Assembly: GCA_012221805.1 (NCBI GenBank)
Contig: CP015195.1
Location: 1,287,771 to 1,351,770 of the forward strand
Reading direction: 5' to 3'
DNA from: Pasteurellaceae bacterium RH1A
GTDB taxonomy: Bacteria; Pseudomonadota; Gammaproteobacteria; Enterobacterales; Pasteurellaceae
DNA length: 64,000 nucleotides
The position numbers and the translations under genes were made by a program. The notes below the pieces were generated by a model that was not told the origin of the DNA, ran no database searches, and saw only the letters and a list, made by a program, of their open reading frames with translations. Positions 11,477 through 21,489 of this stretch are shown one piece after another (positions within the stretch are counted from its first letter, which is position 1; the number at the start of each line of letters is the position of its first letter).

Positions 11477-12454
11477 ATGTTATCTGTCGAAAGTGAAGTC
11501 TTAAGCCGCCATTTAAACTTCTTTGAAGGCAAGTCCTGCCTCTTTTTTGGGGATGTACGGGATGATTTTCGCCCATCTGCCCAGTCTATTCAGGTTTTCT
11601 CCAGCTATTTTGATTTTGCCCGTAGCCGCCAGCAGGTGGAATTTGGCTTCAACTGCCAAGCTCAGGCAGATCTGGCCGTGTTTTACTGGACAAAGAACAA
11701 GCAGGAGTGCCTCTTTCAACTCCTCCAATGGCTTTCAACTGCTCCCCTTGGGCAAAAAATGCTGATCGTGGGGGAAAATCGTGCCGGGGTGCGGTCTGTC
11801 GAAAAACTGCTAGAACCTTACGGGGACATCAGCAAAATAGACTCCGCCCGCCGCTGTGGCCTTTATCTCTTTGAGCTGAAAGAGGCGGCCAGTTTCGATT
11901 GCAAGAAATTCTGGAAATCCTACCGCTTGCAGGACTTAGATATTTTTGCCCTGCCGGCTGTTTTTAGCTCGGCAGAGTTAGACGGAGGCACAAAATTGCT
12001 GCTTTCCACCTTCGACAAGGCCGACCGCCTCAAGGGCAAGGTTCTAGATCTGGGCTGCGGGGCCGGGGTGATTGGGGCCAGCCTCAAGCAGGCCTTCCCT
12101 AAAATCAAGCTGACCATGAGTGATATTCACGCCATGGCCCTGGAATCCAGCCGCTGCACCCTGGCGGAAAACCAACTTGAAGGGGAGGTTCTGGCCAGTG
12201 ATGTTTTCTCCCACATTTCAGATCGTTTCGACCTGATTGTCTCCAACCCTCCCTTCCATGATGGGATTGACACGGCCTACCAGGCGGTCGAAAGCCTGAT
12301 TGCCCAGGCCAAGCAGCATCTGACCAAGGGGGGAGAGCTACGGATTGTGGCCAATGCCTTCTTGCCCTATCCCGATCTGCTTGACCAAGCCTTTGGATCG
12401 CATCAGGTTTTAGCTAAAACGGGGAAATTTAAGGTCTATTCGGCTAGGTCTTAA
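11477..12454 (+). CDS. rsmC: 16S rRNA (guanine-1207-N2)-methyltransferase RsmC
   Basis: 325-residue SAM-dependent methyltransferase modifying G1207 of 16S rRNA in the small subunit. The C-terminal half is the catalytic domain: the SAM loop LDLGCGAGVIGA (about residue 190-202) and the catalytic VSNPPFHDG (about 255-263). The N-terminal half is the degenerate methyltransferase-like domain of this family. TACAAT upstream is a plausible -10. It is divergent from holD-rimI. Confidence 0.95.
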   Translation: MLSVESEVLSRHLNFFEGKSCLFFGDVRDDFRPSAQSIQVFSSYFDFARSRQQVEFGFNCQAQADLAVFYWTKNKQECLFQLLQWLSTAPLGQKMLIVGENRAGVRSVEKLLEPYGDISKIDSARRCGLYLFELKEAASFDCKKFWKSYRLQDLDIFALPAVFSSAELDGGTKLLLSTFDKADRLKGKVLDLGCGAGVIGASLKQAFPKIKLTMSDIHAMALESSRCTLAENQLEGEVLASDVFSHISDRFDLIVSNPPFHDGIDTAYQAVESLIAQAKQHLTKGGELRIVANAFLPYPDLLDQAFGSHQVLAKTGKFKVYSARS

Positions 12455-12565
12455 AAAGAATGTGATCTCCCGCACAAATTTACAAAAAACTTGTTGCGAT
12501 AATGTTAATTCGGAGTAACTTGTCGTCCGTTTTTGACAAAGATTATAAAACATAAGGAGACAAGC

Positions 12566-14065
12566 ATGTTTGATAACCCTACCAATATAACATTTGCAAT
12601 TTATATCGTTGCAATGTTATCCATTGGCTTTATCGCCTACCGTTTTACCAAAAACTTTTCTGACTATATTTTAGGTGGTCGAAGCCTGGGTAGTTTTGTG
12701 ACAGGTTTGTCTGCTGGGGCATCAGATATGTCGGGTTGGCTCTTGATGGGCCTGCCTGGGGCGGTTTATGCTGCGGGCTTGGTGGAGGGCTGGATTGCCA
12801 TCGGCCTAACCATCGGAGCCTATCTCAACTGGCTCTTTGTGGCAGGTCGCTTGCGGGTGCATACCGAATTTAGCGGTAATGCCCTGACCCTGCCAGAATA
12901 TTTCCACCACCGTTTTAACGATAACTCCAAGATCTTAAAGATCGTTTCTGCCACCATTATCCTCTTCTTCTTCGCCATCTACTGTGCCTCAGGCGTAGTG
13001 GCAGGGGCCAGACTTTTTGAAAACCTTTTTGGCGTGCCTTATGATATTGCCCTTTGGTATGGGGCCTTGGCCACCATTGCCTACACCTTTATCGGTGGTT
13101 TCTTGGCTGTAAGCTGGACGGATACCATCCAGGCCACACTTATGCTCTTTGCCCTTTTCTTAACCCCGATTTTCGTGCTTATTCACCTAGGTGGCTTTGA
13201 AGAAACCCATACCGTGATTGTCAATGCTGGCCAAGCCGCTGGTAAGGACTTTACCGATCTCTTTACCGGCACTAGCTTGATTGGCCTTTTGAGCTTATCT
13301 GCCTGGGGGCTAGGTTACTTCGGCCAACCCCATATTCTAGCCCGCTTTATGGCGGCCAAAGATGCCAAATCTCTGGTTAATGCCCGCCGCATTAGTATTA
13401 TGTGGATGATCATCTGCCTCTTCGGTGCGGTCGGTATCGGCTTCTTCGGCCAGGCCTACTTCTTCGCCAATCCACAAGTAGCTGGCACAGTAAACGCCAA
13501 CCATGAACAGGTCTTTATCGAACTTTCCAAACTGCTTTTTAACCCATGGATTGCCGGTATTCTACTTTCCGCTATTTTAGCTGCGGTTATGAGTACCTTG
13601 AGCTGCCAGTTGCTTATTTGTTCTAGTGCCATTACGGAAGACTTCTACAAGGGCTTTATCCGTCCTAATGCTTCACAAAAAGAGCTGGTCTGGTTGGGTC
13701 GTCTTATGGTCTTGATTATTTCCGTGATTGCGATTTTACTGGCCCAAGACCCGAATAGTAAGGTGCTAGGCCTGGTGTCCTACGCCTGGGCTGGCTTCGG
13801 CTGTGCCTTCGGCCCGGTGGTCATTCTTTCCCTCTTCTGGAAACGTATGAACACAGCAGGCGCCTTGGCCGGTATGCTGGTGGGGGCTTTAGTCGTGGTC
13901 TTCTGGAACGACCTTGTGCCGAATAGTGGGATTTATGAAATGATCCCAGGCTTTATCTTGGCCATGGTGGCCATTGTGGTTGTGTCCTTGATTACACCTG
14001 CGCCAGTGGCTCAAGTGGTGGAAACCTTTGAGGCGGCGGATAGGGCTTATGAGGAGCAGAAATAA
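12566..14065 (+). CDS. putP: Sodium/proline symporter PutP
   Basis: 499-residue SSS-family inner-membrane transporter with about 13 hydrophobic segments, importing proline with Na+. The start at 12566 follows AAGGAGA and gives MFDNPTNITFAIYIV. Family motifs are visible: DYILGGRSLGSFVTGLSAGASDMSGW near the N-terminus (with the Na+-site Asp of TM2), the SSS signature GYFGQPHILARFMA, and the C-terminal AWAGFGCAFGPVVILSLFW. It belongs with putA 2.5 kb downstream, from which an IS element and an exporter gene now separate it. Confidence 0.97.
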   Translation: MFDNPTNITFAIYIVAMLSIGFIAYRFTKNFSDYILGGRSLGSFVTGLSAGASDMSGWLLMGLPGAVYAAGLVEGWIAIGLTIGAYLNWLFVAGRLRVHTEFSGNALTLPEYFHHRFNDNSKILKIVSATIILFFFAIYCASGVVAGARLFENLFGVPYDIALWYGALATIAYTFIGGFLAVSWTDTIQATLMLFALFLTPIFVLIHLGGFEETHTVIVNAGQAAGKDFTDLFTGTSLIGLLSLSAWGLGYFGQPHILARFMAAKDAKSLVNARRISIMWMIICLFGAVGIGFFGQAYFFANPQVAGTVNANHEQVFIELSKLLFNPWIAGILLSAILAAVMSTLSCQLLICSSAITEDFYKGFIRPNASQKELVWLGRLMVLIISVIAILLAQDPNSKVLGLVSYAWAGFGCAFGPVVILSLFWKRMNTAGALAGMLVGALVVVFWNDLVPNSGIYEMIPGFILAMVAIVVVSLITPAPVAQVVETFEAADRAYEEQK

Positions 14066-14087
14066 AAATCTCTATGGAAAATCCCCA

Positions 14088-14245
14088 CCCCCGTTTACGG
14101 GGGAGGGTTAGGGAGGGGGGATTGCCGTCAGGCAAGAAAGCGGTAGGATTTTGGTAAATATTTGCAAAATATTTAAGAAAAATACCCGCTTGTTAAGGTT
14201 AGTCCCCCCACCCCCGCCCTCCCCCGCAAGCGGGGGAGGGAGTAG
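14088..14245. repeat. GC-rich palindromic repeat pair, family C
   Basis: Two blocks with runs such as CCCCCACCCCCG and CCCCCGCAAGCGGGGG stand in opposite orientation around an uptake-like segment (GCAAAATATT ... CCCGCTTGTT). The right block contains a perfect hairpin, CTCCCCCGC / GCGGGGGAG. It sits between putP and the left end of the IS element. Confidence 0.7.
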
Positions 14246-14247
14246 GG

Positions 14248-15586
14248 TACAACCTGATAACATCCTTTACATCATAACCCAAGGACATCGTTTACATTCT
14301 TTGCCGTAAAATCGCACCAAACATCTTATCTTTGGTGAAGAAAATGGCTTGGAAACAAACGAATCCTATGGAACAAAAAACGTTATTTATCAAGGCTTGG
14401 TTGTCCCAACGCTTTACAAAATCCGACCTGTGTGAACAGTTCGGAATCAGTCGTCCAACAGCCAATAAATGGATTGAACGCTTTAAACAAGGCGGCTTTC
14501 CTGGTTTGCAAGAGCTATCCAGAAAGCCACATTATTCGCCCAATGCCACGCCACAATGGATTGTTGAGTGGCTGGTCAGTGAGCGACGCAAACGCCCCGA
14601 TTGGGGGGCAAAAAAGCTGCTTGACCTGTTTGAGCAACGCTTTCCTGAAGCCAAGAAACCGGCTGATAGCACAGGCGATTTAATCTTGGCTCGAGCAGGA
14701 CTGGTCAAGCCCCGCAAGGTTCGCCGTCACACGCCAGCAGACAGCTTGCCCTTTGCCGAATGTGACGCCCCTAATACAACCTGGTGCGTGGATTTCAAGG
14801 GGCAATTCCAGCTAGGTGACCAGAAATGGTGCTACCCGCTAACGGTGAGCGACCAGTTTTGCCGTTACTTATTGCTTTGTCAGGCCCTGCCCAATACCTT
14901 GGGTGACCCTGTAAAAGCCCAGTTTGAACGACTTTTTTACGAGTTCGGGCTGCCTTGGAATATTCGTAGCGACAATGGCTCGCCCTTTGCCTCAACTGCC
15001 CTGGGTGGCTTAAGCAAGCTGGCCAAATGGTGGATTGACCTGGGCATTCGGCCCGAGCGTATTCGCCCCGCCCACCCCGAACAAAATGGGCATCATGAGC
15101 GAATGCACCGTAGCCTCAAGGCTTGTTTACTCAAGCGTGAGGCCATTGCAGGGAATCTTGCAGACCAACAGGCCATGTTCGATGCTTTTGTGCACGAATA
15201 TAACCATGAGCGTAGCCACGAAAGCCTGCTTGATGATGACAAAAAACGTCAGACGCCAGCAAGTCTTTATCAGCCCTCAAGTCGTATTTATACCGGCAAG
15301 ATTGAAGACTATGACTACGGTCAAGGTGTTGAACTTCGTCGAGTTAAACCCAGTGGCGAACTCTGTTGGCAAGGTGAAATTTACTACCTGAGCCAAATTT
15401 TAAAGCAAGAAACCGTTGCTTTTGTGCCTTACGCCGATGGTATTTGGCACATTTATTACCGTTTTCATTTTCTGGGTCAAATGGATGACCGAGAGAAGAA
15501 AATTACTCCAGCAAGTAGCTGGCATATTAACCATACAATGTAAACGATGTCCTTAGAGAAAAATGTAAAGGATGTTTATGTTGTAC
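14248..15586 (+). mobile_element. IS481-family insertion sequence, apparently complete
   Basis: A single transposase gene is bounded by imperfect inverted ends. Each end contains two sub-repeats: an outer ACATCCTTTACAT (14260-14272 and its complement near 15563-15575) and an inner AAGGACATCGTTTACATT (14281-14298 and its complement near 15537-15554). The sub-repeats share the core ACATC[CG]TTTACAT and look like paired transposase-binding sites. The outermost bases (TACAAC...) also match. No clear target duplication was found, so the exact ends are uncertain by about ten bases. Confidence 0.85.
14344..15543 (+). CDS. IS481-family transposase
   Basis: 399-residue DDE transposase. Residues 1-130 form helix-turn-helix domains (LCEQFGISRPTANKWIERF). 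The rve-type catalytic core follows, with the first Asp in WCVDFKGQF, the second in IRSDNGSPF and the Glu in NGHHERMHRS. The C-terminal part is the conserved tail of this IS481 subgroup. The ATG at 14344 gives MAWKQTNPMEQK, which matches related transposases; a TTG twelve bases upstream is possible. The frame is intact, so the element may still be active. Confidence 0.95.
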   Translation: MAWKQTNPMEQKTLFIKAWLSQRFTKSDLCEQFGISRPTANKWIERFKQGGFPGLQELSRKPHYSPNATPQWIVEWLVSERRKRPDWGAKKLLDLFEQRFPEAKKPADSTGDLILARAGLVKPRKVRRHTPADSLPFAECDAPNTTWCVDFKGQFQLGDQKWCYPLTVSDQFCRYLLLCQALPNTLGDPVKAQFERLFYEFGLPWNIRSDNGSPFASTALGGLSKLAKWWIDLGIRPERIRPAHPEQNGHHERMHRSLKACLLKREAIAGNLADQQAMFDAFVHEYNHERSHESLLDDDKKRQTPASLYQPSSRIYTGKIEDYDYGQGVELRRVKPSGELCWQGEIYYLSQILKQETVAFVPYADGIWHIYYRFHFLGQMDDREKKITPASSWHINHTM

Positions 15587-15619
15587 AGTAGTTCGTTTAG
15601 CATCGGAAAAGGAACCCCA

Positions 15620-16528
15620 ATGAACCCCTTCAAAAACACCTACCTCCTAGGTCTAAGCTACATTATCCTAATGGGCTTTGGGTTCCCCTTGATGCGATAT
15701 ATGGCCATCCAGTTTAACACCCTCAACAACAATGCCGTGCGATTCTTATCGGGCGGTTTGGTCTTTATTGGCATTTGCCTTTGGAAATTTAGGCCTACCC
15801 TTAAACAGATTTTTCATTCGCCTAAACTGCTGCTTACCCTCCTAACAGTTGGCGGCTTTATGACGGCCAATATGTATTTTTTTATCCGTGGCCTGGAGCA
15901 AACCTCAGCCTTATCAGGCAGTATTTTTAGCATTCTAGCCATGCCTTTGGCTATTTTTGTGGCGGCTCTGGTTTATCCTGATGAACGATCTAAAATCAAG
16001 CACTGGGGCTTCTATCTGGGCAGTGGGCTGGCTATTGTCGGTTCGCTTATCTTTGTTTTAAACAAGTCAGGTGGGGAGCTGGGGCAGGTTAGTTTAAGAG
16101 GTAGCCTTTACCTCCTTATCGCCATTTGTATTCAAGCGGTGCAGAATTTAGTGGTTAAAACCCTGGCCAAGCAGGTTAATGTGATTGTGATTTCCGCCTT
16201 TACGGCCAGTATTTCAGGCTTGATTTATCTGCTTTGGGCTTGGCAAACCGATATTTTAAGCCAGCTAACTCATGTAAGCTCACCTATGTTGCTGGCCTTA
16301 GGATTGGCTGGTGTTTATGGCATGCTAACCGGTATGCTCCTGGCCTTTTTTATCGTGCAGCAAAAGGGCATTGTGGCCTTTAACATTATTCAACTCTTAA
16401 TTCCCCTTTCCACCGCTTTGGTGGCTTATGTCAGTTTGGGAGAAAGCATTTCTATACAACAAATCTTCGGTGCAATTTTTATTATTGGCGGCTGCGGCTT
16501 GGTTTTGCAAAAAATCCAGCAAAAATGA
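15620..16528 (+). CDS. EamA/DMT-family transporter
   Basis: 302-residue inner-membrane protein with ten hydrophobic segments in two EamA repeats, the second starting about residue 150. The family exports amino acids, nucleobases or other metabolites; the substrate cannot be read from sequence. I start at 15620 (MNPFKNTYLLGLSY) because the longer frame to 15572 begins inside the IS element. The IS end lies only about 35 bases upstream, so the gene may have lost its native promoter or gained one from the element. It ends 37 bases before putA. Confidence 0.9.
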   Translation: MNPFKNTYLLGLSYIILMGFGFPLMRYMAIQFNTLNNNAVRFLSGGLVFIGICLWKFRPTLKQIFHSPKLLLTLLTVGGFMTANMYFFIRGLEQTSALSGSIFSILAMPLAIFVAALVYPDERSKIKHWGFYLGSGLAIVGSLIFVLNKSGGELGQVSLRGSLYLLIAICIQAVQNLVVKTLAKQVNVIVISAFTASISGLIYLLWAWQTDILSQLTHVSSPMLLALGLAGVYGMLTGMLLAFFIVQQKGIVAFNIIQLLIPLSTALVAYVSLGESISIQQIFGAIFIIGGCGLVLQKIQQK

Positions 16529-16565
16529 CCGCTTGTAAGTATATACCTAACCATTAGAGGCAATT

Positions 16566-19500
16566 ATGACTTATCAACTCCTTCCACAAAATACAACAAT
16601 TCGTGAAACCCTCAGCCAGCACTACCGTGTTGATGAGCAAACCCTGATGCAGCAACTGATTGCTGAAGCCAAAATTGATCAGGCAGACCAGGCCGCCATT
16701 ACTCAACTGGCCAAAAATTTGGTGGGCAAGGTGCGGGATTCTCGTAAAAAATCCAGCGGGGTAGATGCCCTGATGTTGGAGTTTTCCCTCTCCAGTGAGG
16801 AGGGCGTGGCACTGATGTGCTTGGCTGAAGCCTTGCTCCGTATTCCAGATAGCATCACGGCCGACAAACTGATTCGGGATAAGATCTCTCGTGGCGACTG
16901 GAAATCCCATTTAGGCAACAGCCCCTCTCTCTTTGTGAATGCCGCCGCCTGGGGGCTTTTAGTGACAGGAAAGGTCATTTCGCCTAAACAGGAAAAGGGC
17001 TTGGTTTCTAGCCTAGGCAAGGCCATTCAGAAGGGGGGAGAGCCGCTTATTCGTAAGAGTGTAGAGCTGGCCATGCAGATGTTGGGCAAGCAGTTTGTAA
17101 CTGGCGAAACCATTGAAGCGGCCATTAAAAACGGCGAAAAACGCTTCGAGCAGGGCTTCCGCTACAGCTACGATATGTTGGGCGAAGCGGCGCTGACTGA
17201 AGCCGATGCCGACCGCTACTACCAAGACTATGTCAATTCCATTCACGCCATGGGCAAGCTCTCCGCCGGCCTTGGGGTCTATAAGTCCTCGGGGATTTCC
17301 ATCAAATTATCGGCTATCCACCCACGCTATAGCCTGTCGCAACACCAACGTGTGCTAGATGAACTCTATCCAAAACTCAAAGATCTCTTCCTCCTGGCCA
17401 AGCAATACGATATTGGCCTGAATATTGATGCCGAAGAAGCCGCTCGCCTAGAGCTTTCCTTTGACTTGGTTGACAGACTTATTCAAGATCCAGACTTGGC
17501 CGATTTCAAGGGCATTGGCTTGGTGGTTCAAGCCTACCAAAAACGCTGCCGTTTTGCGGTGGATTATTTGATTGAACAAGCCCGCAAGCACGGCCGCCGC
17601 CTTATGGTGCGTTTAGTGAAAGGGGCCTATTGGGATGCTGAAATCAAGCTGGCTCAGGCCGAAGGGGCAGACAATTACCCAGTCTTCTCCCGCAAGGTGC
17701 ATACTGATGTGTCCTACATCGCCTGTGCCAAACGCTTGCTAGATGCCCAAGATGCCATCTACCCACAATTCGCCACCCACAATGCTCGCTCACTGGCCAC
17801 CATTTACCACCTGGCCAAGGGCAAGGATTTCGAGTTCCAATGTCTGCACGGCATGGGCGAAACCCTCTACGATCAAATTGTGGGCAAGGACAACTTGGGC
17901 GTGCAATGCCGGATTTATGCCCCAGTGGGATCGTATAAGACCTTGCTGGCCTACTTGGTTCGCCGCTTGCTTGAAAACGGGGCCAACAGCTCCTTTGTAA
18001 ACCAAATCGTGGATGAAAATGTGTCCATTGATTCCTTGGTGGGCGACCAAGTGGCCAAGGCTGAACAGACCTCGGGCACGATGCACCCGAAAATTCCTTT
18101 CCCTCGTGAGCTTTTCGGCGACAAGCGAGCCAACTCCAAAGGCTATGATTTAACCGATGCGGTGCAACTCAAGGCCTTGGAAGAAGCCCTAGAATTTGCA
18201 AAAAATCAGACTAATTTGACCGCTTACCCACTCCTAGGCAATGGCGCCAAACCAGCGGGCGAGAGCCGTGCCGTGCTTAACCCTGCCGAGCAGTCTATGG
18301 TGGTTGGCCAGGTCTTTGATGCCACAGCTGATGATGTGGCTACGGCCTTTGCCGAAGCTGAAAAAGTGCGGGAAAGCTGGGCGGCGACACCAAAAGCCCA
18401 GCGGGCTGAATGCCTAGACAAGATGGCAGACTTAATGGAATACAACCTGCCAATCCTCTTTGATTTGGCCGTCCGTGAGGCGGGCAAGACCCTCAATAAT
18501 GCCATCGCCGAGGTGCGGGAAGCGGTGGATTTCTGCCGTTATTATGCAGAAGAGAGCCGCAACCAGCCAGAACAGGCCGAAAGCCCACGGGGTATTGTGG
18601 TGGCCATTAGCCCTTGGAACTTCCCGCTGGCCATTTTTGTGGGCGAGGTGTCTTCTGCACTCGTGGCAGGTAATGTGGTGCTGGCCAAACCAGCCGAACA
18701 AACCTCCCTTATGGCTCATTTTGCGGTGGAACTCTTCCACCAGGCTGGCATTCCACAAGGTGTGCTCCAATGCTTGCCGGGCAGCGGTAAGGTGATTGGT
18801 TCGGCTTTGGTTTCAGATCCAAGAGTGGCTGGCGTCATCTTCACCGGTTCAACTGACACTGCTAAAAACATCAATCGCAATCTGGCCAAACAAGATCGCA
18901 TTGTGCCGCTGATTGCTGAAACTGGCGGCCAAAATGCCATGATTGTGGATAGCTCCGCCCTGCCTGAGCAGGTGGTCTTAGATGTGCTTAACTCCGCCTT
19001 CGACTCGGCCGGCCAACGCTGTTCGGCCCTGCGGGTGCTCTACCTCCAAAACGATGTGGCCCCGCATATGCTAGATATGCTCAAGGGTGCCATGGCCCAA
19101 CTCAAGGTCGGCAAGCCAGAAAACCTGACCACTGATGTAGGCCCAGTCATCGACAAAACCGCCCAGGCCCGCTTGCTGGCCCATATTGAGGACATGAGCA
19201 AGATCGCCAAGGACAAGTATCAGGTCAGCATTGATCCTGAAGTCAATGCTAACGGCATCTTTGTGCCACCGACCATGTTTGAAATCGACTCCATCAGCCG
19301 CCTCAAACACGAGGTCTTTGGCCCAGTCCTGCACGTTATTCGCTATGAGGCCAAGGATCTAGCCAAGGTCATGGCCGAAATCAACTCCAGTGGCTTTGGT
19401 TTAACCTCGGGCATTCATAGCCGAATTGATGAAACCATCGATTCTTGGCTCAACACCATCAATGCCGGTAACCTTTATGTCAATCGTAATACGGTGGGGG

Positions 19501-20153
19501 CGGTTGTGGGTGTGCAACCATTTGGCGGCATGGGCCTGTCAGGCACTGGCCCGAAAGCGGGTGGCCCACTCTATCTGCAACGTTTGGTCAATCGTCAAGC
19601 CTGGCAGCTGCCAAACTTGACAGGAGGCAAGGCCCTGGATGTCAGCCGCTTGAGCGACCTTATCCGCAGCATTCCAACCACCGGCCAAGAGCAGGAAGAA
19701 ATCCTAGCTCTCTTGCAAAAATCGGCCCAAAATTCCCCGCTTGGCAAGATCTTTAATATGCAGGGCATTACCGGTGAAACCAACTATATGGAGCTGGTCG
19801 CCCGCCACTATATCGCCATCGGCCAGGGTTCTCTGGTTGAGCAACTTAAGGCCTTAGCCCTGATTGCCAGCGTTGGAGCCAAGGCCGTGGTGGAAAGCAG
19901 TGCACCATTGGCTCATTACGCTAAGCTTTTAGGGGATTATCTCTTGGTGGCTGAGCTAAACAGCGTGGAAGGCTTGAGCCTCATGATCGTGCTTGACCCG
20001 CTCACAGCTGAGCAAAAGGCTCATTATGCAGAACGTGCTGGTGCCATTCTCACCTATGTGGAAAGTTTTGAGCTGGCCAGCTCCTTGCTGCCGCTTATCC
20101 ATGAAAAATCGGTTAGCATTAACACCACCGCAGCGGGGGTAATGCTAGCTTGA
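16566..20153 (+). CDS. putA: Bifunctional proline dehydrogenase / glutamate-semialdehyde dehydrogenase
   Basis: 1195 residues oxidising proline to glutamate in two steps with FAD and NAD. The proline dehydrogenase barrel spans roughly residues 170-480 (GINIDAEEAARLEL, RLMVRLVKGAYWD, ATHNARS, and VRRLLENGANSSFV near its end). The aldehyde dehydrogenase domain spans about 560-1020, with AETGGQNAMIV carrying the catalytic Glu and SAGQRCSALRVL the catalytic Cys. A C-terminal ALDH-like domain follows. There is no N-terminal ribbon-helix-helix, so unlike E. coli PutA (1320 aa) it should not repress its own operon. It pairs functionally with putP upstream. Confidence 0.97.
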   Translation: MTYQLLPQNTTIRETLSQHYRVDEQTLMQQLIAEAKIDQADQAAITQLAKNLVGKVRDSRKKSSGVDALMLEFSLSSEEGVALMCLAEALLRIPDSITADKLIRDKISRGDWKSHLGNSPSLFVNAAAWGLLVTGKVISPKQEKGLVSSLGKAIQKGGEPLIRKSVELAMQMLGKQFVTGETIEAAIKNGEKRFEQGFRYSYDMLGEAALTEADADRYYQDYVNSIHAMGKLSAGLGVYKSSGISIKLSAIHPRYSLSQHQRVLDELYPKLKDLFLLAKQYDIGLNIDAEEAARLELSFDLVDRLIQDPDLADFKGIGLVVQAYQKRCRFAVDYLIEQARKHGRRLMVRLVKGAYWDAEIKLAQAEGADNYPVFSRKVHTDVSYIACAKRLLDAQDAIYPQFATHNARSLATIYHLAKGKDFEFQCLHGMGETLYDQIVGKDNLGVQCRIYAPVGSYKTLLAYLVRRLLENGANSSFVNQIVDENVSIDSLVGDQVAKAEQTSGTMHPKIPFPRELFGDKRANSKGYDLTDAVQLKALEEALEFAKNQTNLTAYPLLGNGAKPAGESRAVLNPAEQSMVVGQVFDATADDVATAFAEAEKVRESWAATPKAQRAECLDKMADLMEYNLPILFDLAVREAGKTLNNAIAEVREAVDFCRYYAEESRNQPEQAESPRGIVVAISPWNFPLAIFVGEVSSALVAGNVVLAKPAEQTSLMAHFAVELFHQAGIPQGVLQCLPGSGKVIGSALVSDPRVAGVIFTGSTDTAKNINRNLAKQDRIVPLIAETGGQNAMIVDSSALPEQVVLDVLNSAFDSAGQRCSALRVLYLQNDVAPHMLDMLKGAMAQLKVGKPENLTTDVGPVIDKTAQARLLAHIEDMSKIAKDKYQVSIDPEVNANGIFVPPTMFEIDSISRLKHEVFGPVLHVIRYEAKDLAKVMAEINSSGFGLTSGIHSRIDETIDSWLNTINAGNLYVNRNTVGAVVGVQPFGGMGLSGTGPKAGGPLYLQRLVNRQAWQLPNLTGGKALDVSRLSDLIRSIPTTGQEQEEILALLQKSAQNSPLGKIFNMQGITGETNYMELVARHYIAIGQGSLVEQLKALALIASVGAKAVVESSAPLAHYAKLLGDYLLVAELNSVEGLSLMIVLDPLTAEQKAHYAERAGAILTYVESFELASSLLPLIHEKSVSINTTAAGVMLA

Positions 20154-20191
20154 TGGCGGAGATGGATTAAGACAGGATAGGGGGAACGGTT

Positions 20192-20245
20192 GCTGAGCCG
20201 GTTGGTGAGCTTGTCGAACCATTAGGCGAAGCATAAGTCGAGCCC
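20192..20245. repeat. Palindromic repeat, family D (GGTTGCTGAGC...GCTTGTCGAA)
   Basis: Carries GGTTGCTGAGC, GAGCTTGTCGAACC and GAAGCATAAGT, the same words as the copy at 54722-54752 between hpt and slt. It follows the putA stop. Confidence 0.65.
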
Positions 20246-20256
20246 ATTTTTCATGT

Positions 20257-20286
20257 AAAAACAGGGAGCTTAGCTCCCTGTTTTTA
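20257..20286. terminator. Bidirectional terminator between putA and prfB
   Basis: AAAAACAGGGAGC / GCTCCCTGTTTTT with a TTA loop: a thirteen-pair stem ending in A- and T-runs, placed between the convergent putA and prfB. Confidence 0.9.
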
Positions 20287-20289
20287 TGG

Positions 20290-21387
20290 TTACAAACCCG
20301 CTTTTAGGCTGGCTTCGATAAACTTATCTAAGTCGCCATCCAGTACCGCCTGGGTATTGCGGTTTTCCACACCAGTGCGGAGATCTTTAATACGGGCATC
20401 ATCCAACACATAGGAACGGATTTGGCTACCCCAGCCGATGTCTGACTTGCTTTCTTCCAGGGCCTGCTTTTCTGCATTCTTTTTCATCATTTCCAACTCA
20501 AAGAGCTTGGCCTTGAGCTGCTTCATGGCCTGATCCTTGTTTTGGTGCTGGGAACGGCCGTTCTGGCACTGAACCACAATGCCCGATGGCATATGAGTGA
20601 TCCGCACAGCAGACTCGGTTTTATTGACGTGCTGGCCGCCCGCCCCTGAAGCCCGGTAAACGTCAATCCGCAGGTCAGCCGGGTTGATTTCGATGTCAAT
20701 ATCCTCATCCACTTCAGGATAGATAAAGACCGCAGCAAAGGAGGTGTGGCGGCGGTTGTTGGAGTCGAAGGGGCTTTTCCGCACCAGGCGATGGATGCCG
20801 GTTTCTGTCCGCAACCAACCAAAGGCATAGTCTCCTGAGACCTTAACTGTCGCAGACTTAAGGCCGGCCACATCGCCGTCAGACACTTCCATCAGTTCAC
20901 ACTTAAAGCCCTTGCTTTCAGCCCAACGCAGGTACATCCGCAGGAGCATTTCCGTCCAGTCTTGGGCCTCTGTTCCACCAGATCCCGCTTGGAGATCCAC
21001 ATAACAATCGGCCGCATCATGCTGGCCGCTAAACATACGGCGGAACTCTAACAGGGCCAATTTTTCTTCCAGTTGGGCGGCCTCAGCCACAGCTTCATTG
21101 AAGGTTTCTTCATCCTCCGCTTCAAGGGCCAGCTCAATTAAACCTTCTGCATCTTCAATGCCCTGATCAAGGGCCTTGATGGTATCTACCACGGCCTCTA
21201 GAGCCGCCCGCTCCTTGCCTAGGGCCTGGGCCTTTTCGGGTTCATTCCAAATATCAGGCTGTTCTAATTCGGCATTAACCTCTTCTAAGCGTTCGACCTT
21301 GTGGTCAAAGTCAAAGATACCCCGAAGCACATTGGTGCGTTGGAGCAGATCAGCGAGTTGGTTTTTTAAGGGGTTGATTTCAAACAT
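20290..21387 (-). CDS. prfB: Peptide chain release factor 2, continuous frame
   Basis: 365-residue RF2, which recognises UGA and UAA and triggers peptide release. The anticodon-like SPF motif is in [12 protein letters not shown], and the catalytic GGQ is in [15 protein letters not shown] (about residue 250). In most bacteria prfB contains an in-frame UGA near codon 26 read by programmed +1 frameshifting at AGGGGGTATCTTTGAC. Here the stretch reads CTTCGGGGTATCTTTGAC: both the slippery CTTTGAC and the SD-like G-run persist, but one G is missing, so the frame is open throughout. See findings. No lysS follows it. Confidence 0.95.
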   Translation of the reverse strand: MFEINPLKNQLADLLQRTNVLRGIFDFDHKVERLEEVNAELEQPDIWNEPEKAQALGKERAALEAVVDTIKALDQGIEDAEGLIELALEAEDEETFNEAVAEAAQLEEKLALLEFRRMFSGQHDAADCYVDLQAGSGGTEAQDWTEMLLRMYLRWAESKGFKCELMEVSDGDVAGLKSATVKVSGDYAFGWLRTETGIHRLVRKSPFDSNNRRHTSFAAVFIYPEVDEDIDIEINPADLRIDVYRASGAGGQHVNKTESAVRITHMPSGIVVQCQNGRSQHQNKDQAMKQLKAKLFELEMMKKNAEKQALEESKSDIGWGSQIRSYVLDDARIKDLRTGVENRNTQAVLDGDLDKFIEASLKAGL

Positions 21388-21489
21388 ATTTTTTCCTTCT
21401 TATTGAAAGGGCGGATTATAGCAAAAAATAAGCGGTTCAATCTGCAAGATTTTTTGCAAATTGAACCGCTTGTGAAAGAAGTTAAGCTA

